Positions 6,614 to 9,488 of a DNA stretch of 9,488 bases are shown here, piece after piece (position 1 is the first letter of the stretch; each line of letters opens with the position of its first letter). The DNA is from Puniceicoccales bacterium. GTDB taxonomy: Bacteria; Verrucomicrobiota; Verrucomicrobiia; Opitutales; JAIRLM01. The DNA lies in assembly GCA_031254835.1 (NCBI GenBank), contig JAIRTQ010000004.1:1-9488 (forward strand), read 5' to 3'. A program made the translations under genes and the position numbers. The notes beneath the pieces are model-generated. The model saw only the letters and a program-made list of their open reading frames with translations. It was not told the origin of the DNA and did no database searches.

Positions 6614-7411
6614 GTGAAGGATAGTAAATTAGCTCCATTTGTCCTTGTTATTGATGGCGATGAGGAACTTATGCAGGGCGTCGTGCGTCATTTTTTGGAT
6701 GCCGATTTGGGCGCGGCGGGGGCCTCTTCGTTACGAGAGGCCAGCCGAATTTTAGCAGATCACTTTGTGAACTTGCTCGTGCTAAACATGAGTGTGCAAG
6801 GGCATTCCGGTCTCGAATTTTTGGAACAGCTGCAGCGCAACGGCCAGCACGTACCCACCATTTTTATCGCTGACCGCTACTCACAAACGGACCGGCTGCA
6901 GGCCCTCGAAATCGGCGACGACATCATGCAGAAGCCCATACCGGTCAGAGAGTTACTCGCCCGCGTGCGAGCCGTTCTGCGGCGGGCGGAAACGGCCCGC
7001 GATTGGCACCTCGCAGAGAATGTCACTCTCAATGACAGCCCATTCCCGTTTTGCGGAGCGACCGTCCACCCGCGCGACATGAGGGTGGCCTTCCCCAACG
7101 GCACGTTGGCACCGGTGGGAAAGAAGGAGGTGGGGCTCATGGCGGCCTTTGCGGCGACGGAAGGACTGATTCTCTCGAGGAAAGATATCATCCACAGAGT
7201 GTGGGGGTTGCATGCCAACATCCGAAGCCGTTCCCTGGACCAGTACGTGGTGCGCATCCGGCACCTTTTTCGTCGCAACGGCTGCGACGCCATCGACGCC
7301 CTTAAAACGGTGCATGGCATTGGTTACCTGTGCCAGCCTAAGGAGGGCCCGGAAATGGCGAACGAAGGACACGGCACGGCGGTCGCCATCGGGGCCGGAT
7401 CTATTCGCTGA
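6614..7411 (+). CDS. OmpR/PhoB-type response regulator without phospho-acceptor Asp
   Basis: A 265-residue DNA-binding regulator from the GTG at 6614. The frame is open from a TTG at 6515, which would add 33 residues; GTG is preferred because the receiver begins about six residues after it and the upstream DNA is AT-rich and promoter-like. Neither start has a clear ribosome binding site. Numbered from the TTG, the receiver (about 42-157) keeps Asp47 (VIDGD) and Lys140 (QKPI) but has Asn91 (VLVLNMSVQG) where phosphorylated Asp belongs, Gln95 for the usual Pro, and Ala119 for the switch Thr/Ser; the GADDY region is one residue short without its aromatic residue. A winged helix (about 190-273) is intact, with SRKDIIHRVWG, a DQYVVRIRHLF recognition-helix region and TVHGIGYL. 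A 25-residue tail follows. No histidine kinase is adjacent. It is probably phosphorylation-independent; chlamydial ChxR is a functional analogy, but orthology is not shown. Confidence 0.92.
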   Translation: MKDSKLAPFVLVIDGDEELMQGVVRHFLDADLGAAGASSLREASRILADHFVNLLVLNMSVQGHSGLEFLEQLQRNGQHVPTIFIADRYSQTDRLQALEIGDDIMQKPIPVRELLARVRAVLRRAETARDWHLAENVTLNDSPFPFCGATVHPRDMRVAFPNGTLAPVGKKEVGLMAAFAATEGLILSRKDIIHRVWGLHANIRSRSLDQYVVRIRHLFRRNGCDAIDALKTVHGIGYLCQPKEGPEMANEGHGTAVAIGAGSIR

Positions 7412-7454
7412 AAAATGGGGTTGTCGCCGGAGGCTCATCGATGAGGATGGCCCG

Positions 7455-9461
7455 GTGGAGGCAGAGAAACCCGCCGAGGGCGCTGCGGCGGAGGAGTTTT
7501 TTGCACTTGAGGGCGAGATCGCCGAGCACGACCGCCGCTACTACGGCGAGGCAGCTCCCATCATCTCCGACGGCGCCTACGATATTTTGCTGCAGAGACG
7601 ACGTAGGCTTTTAGCTCAGCATCCTGAGTTGCAAAAATTGGCGACTCCGCGGGCGGTGGGGGACGATCGGCTGGAAAAGTTTGAAAAGAGGCCTCACCGG
7701 CGCCCCATGCTAAGCCTCAATAACACTTACAGCAAAGAGGAATTATGCCAATTCATAGGGCGGGTTGAACGGGCCAGCGGCGGGCCGCTGACTTTTGCCG
7801 TGGAGCCAAAAATTGACGGCGCTGCGGTGGCTTTGCTTTTTCGGGACGGACGCTTGGACTATGCGCTGACCCGAGGCAATGGCCTAGAGGGGGACGACAT
7901 TACGGCTAACGTGCGCACCATCAGCGGTTTGCCGCACAAGATTTCCAACGAAGCACCGAATTATCTAGAAGTGCGCGGTGAGGTCTATGTGGGGCGGGAA
8001 GATTTTTCTCTCATCAACGACCAACGAGAAGAAGGTGGGCTAGAACCATTTGCCAATGCCCGAAATTTAGCGGCGGGCAGCCTCAAGCTGCTGAATCCTA
8101 AAAAGGCGGCAGAAAGGCGGCTGCGCTTCATCGCCTACGAGCTAGGGGAGGGAGACGGCATTTTTGATTCCCACCGGCAAGTGCTGGAGGCGTTGCGGCG
8201 CTGGAACTTCCCGACGAACGAGTTCCGCATGGGAGAGGGCGCCGATGAAGTCTGGCAGCGGATTTTGGAATTCGAGGCGCTGCGGCGGAGCTATCCATTT
8301 GATACGGACGGAGCTGTGGTAAAAGTGGACGACCGGCGGCTGCGGGATCGGCTCGGCTCGCAGGCGACGGCTCCCCGCTGGGCCATCGCCTACAAGTTTT
8401 CTCCCGAGCGGGCAGAAACGGTGCTGGAAGGCATTCGGCTGCAGGTCGGCCGGAGCGGCATGCTAACCCCAGTGGCCGAGCTGAGACCGGTCCCACTCGC
8501 TGGCGTCACTGTCCGTTCGGCAACGCTCCACAACGCCGACGAGATCGAACGGCTTGATCTGCGCATCGGCGACACAGTTTTTCTCGAGCGGGCCGGAGAA
8601 GTCATTCCGGCAGTGGTAGGTGTGGTGCTATCCGAAAGGCCGCCGAGAGCTACGCCCTACCGCTACCCGGACCGTTGCCCCGCCTGCGATGGGAAGCTGT
8701 CACGCCTCACCGATGAGGTGGCCTACCGCTGTCTCAATCCTGACTGCCCGCCACAGATCGCTCGCCGGCTGGTGCACTTCGCCTCGAAGTCGTCCATGGA
8801 CATCGCATCGCTAGGGCCCCAACGCATCGGGCAGCTCATAGAAGCGGGTCTGGTGCAGAATTTTACGGATATTTTTCATCTACGGCTGGAATCGCTTCTT
8901 TCGCTCTCGCGGACCGGTAAGCGATCGGCCCAGCGCCTCTTAGAAGGACTCGACGAAGCCAAAAAGCGGCCTCTCAGGCGGCGGCTCCACGGTCTCGGCA
9001 TCCCCCACGTGGGCATGGAAACGGCAAAAACACTGGCACTTCGCTGGCCATCGCTGAAAAAACTGTCCGCTTGCGGCGAGGAAGAGCTGCTAAGCTGCGA
9101 AGGCATCGGCAAGATCGTGGCTGCGAGCGTGCAGAAATTTTTTCAGGACGACCACAACCGGCGGCTGGCCGACGAGCTGAAAACGCTGGGCCTGCGCACG
9201 GAAGAAGCGCCCGCCGCAAAGGCCGGACCGCTGGCCGGCAAGGTCTTTGCCATCACGGGGACCTTTTCCGCTTTCGGCCGGGAAGAGCTCAAAGGGCGCA
9301 TTGAGGCGCTAGGCGGCTCCGTCCGGTCTGCTCTTTCCCGGCAGGTGGATCTGCTGCTGGTCGGTTCCGCCCCGGGGTCGAAATCTATCGAAGCGGGGAG
9401 GTTGGAAATTCCGGTCATTTCGGAAGCCGAAATTGAAGAAATGCTGCGAGAGAGAAAATAA
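7455..9461 (+). CDS. ligA: NAD-dependent DNA ligase LigA
   Basis: Seals nicks in replication and repair using NAD+ as AMP donor. The 668-residue product is close to the 671 of E. coli and has every domain in order: Ia NMN-binding region (YYGEAAPIISDGAYD, 29-43), adenylation domain with nucleophile Lys119 in EPKIDG, RGNGLEGDDITANVRTI (140-156), EVRGEVY, NARNLAAGSL and DTDGAVVKV, an OB fold starting near VGRSGMLTPVA, a zinc finger (Cys408, 411, 426, 431), helix-hairpin-helix repeats (about 440-575), and a C-terminal BRCT domain (about 591-665). The frame is open far upstream into the regulator gene, but GTG at 7455 is chosen: GAGGA (7443-7447) lies 7 nt before it and the NMN-binding region then begins at the normal distance. 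It starts 43 nt after the regulator gene, possibly cotranscribed with it. RGNG for the usual RGDG is a mild variation. Confidence 0.97.
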   Translation: MEAEKPAEGAAAEEFFALEGEIAEHDRRYYGEAAPIISDGAYDILLQRRRRLLAQHPELQKLATPRAVGDDRLEKFEKRPHRRPMLSLNNTYSKEELCQFIGRVERASGGPLTFAVEPKIDGAAVALLFRDGRLDYALTRGNGLEGDDITANVRTISGLPHKISNEAPNYLEVRGEVYVGREDFSLINDQREEGGLEPFANARNLAAGSLKLLNPKKAAERRLRFIAYELGEGDGIFDSHRQVLEALRRWNFPTNEFRMGEGADEVWQRILEFEALRRSYPFDTDGAVVKVDDRRLRDRLGSQATAPRWAIAYKFSPERAETVLEGIRLQVGRSGMLTPVAELRPVPLAGVTVRSATLHNADEIERLDLRIGDTVFLERAGEVIPAVVGVVLSERPPRATPYRYPDRCPACDGKLSRLTDEVAYRCLNPDCPPQIARRLVHFASKSSMDIASLGPQRIGQLIEAGLVQNFTDIFHLRLESLLSLSRTGKRSAQRLLEGLDEAKKRPLRRRLHGLGIPHVGMETAKTLALRWPSLKKLSACGEEELLSCEGIGKIVAASVQKFFQDDHNRRLADELKTLGLRTEEAPAAKAGPLAGKVFAITGTFSAFGREELKGRIEALGGSVRSALSRQVDLLLVGSAPGSKSIEAGRLEIPVISEAEIEEMLRERK

Positions 9462-9465
9462 GTTT

Positions 9466-9488
9466 ATGGCCCTCACACTGCAAATGCG
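9466..9488 (+). CDS. Possible 5' end of a following gene (cut by window)
   Basis: An ATG four bases after the ligA stop opens a frame that reads MALTLQM to the window edge, with purine-rich GAGAGAGA about a dozen bases upstream. Tight spacing on the same strand suggests a cotranscribed gene, but only seven complete codons are visible, so no function can be given and the start may not be real. Confidence 0.4.

Noticed and set aside
7212..7454. Upstream in-frame extension of ligA from an ATG at 7212
   Set aside because: It overlaps the conserved winged-helix coding sequence in another frame, has no ligase-like residues, and GTG 7455 has a well-spaced GAGGA and gives the family's normal length.

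Overview
The window looks like a chromosome segment from a moderately GC-rich bacterium of the Planctomycetes-Verrucomicrobia-Chlamydiae (PVC) group. The strongest taxonomic hint is the left-hand gene. It resembles a chlamydial polymorphic membrane protein (Pmp): alternating GGA(L/V) and FxxN motifs, then a YDPI-containing middle domain. This fits a Chlamydiota or related lineage, but the genes look GC-rich by eye (not computed), which is unusual for that phylum. A verrucomicrobial origin therefore stays open. No insertion sequences, CRISPR arrays, phage genes or rRNA were seen.

Layout. (1) Minus strand, 1621 down to the left edge: the 5' part of the Pmp-like surface protein gene, 540 codons with no frameshift and cut by the window edge. 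(2) About 1643-2318: roughly 700 bp without a credible gene but dense in palindromes and GC hairpins, lying between the divergent pmp and tRNA/topB transcripts. (3) Plus strand: tRNA-Gly(UCC), then topB (GTG start 41 nt after the tRNA), a HAD phosphatase overlapping topB by 41 nt, and a sugar-nucleotidyltransferase-like gene starting at the HAD stop. These three genes look like one transcription unit. (4) A 64-bp gap after the nucleotidyltransferase carries a hairpin closely related to one upstream of pmp. (5) Plus strand: an OmpR-type response regulator lacking the phospho-acceptor Asp, then ligA (NAD-dependent DNA ligase), and probably the first codons of a further gene at the right edge.

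Functionally the right-hand 7 kb mixes DNA maintenance (topoisomerase III, ligase) with a small metabolic pair (phosphatase and nucleotidyltransferase, probably acting on a sugar phosphate) and an atypical regulator likely to work without phosphorylation. The most unusual items are the degenerate receiver domain, the Pmp-like adhesin in a GC-rich topB-encoding genome, and the hairpin-plus-AT-palindrome element found in two intergenic regions on opposite strands.
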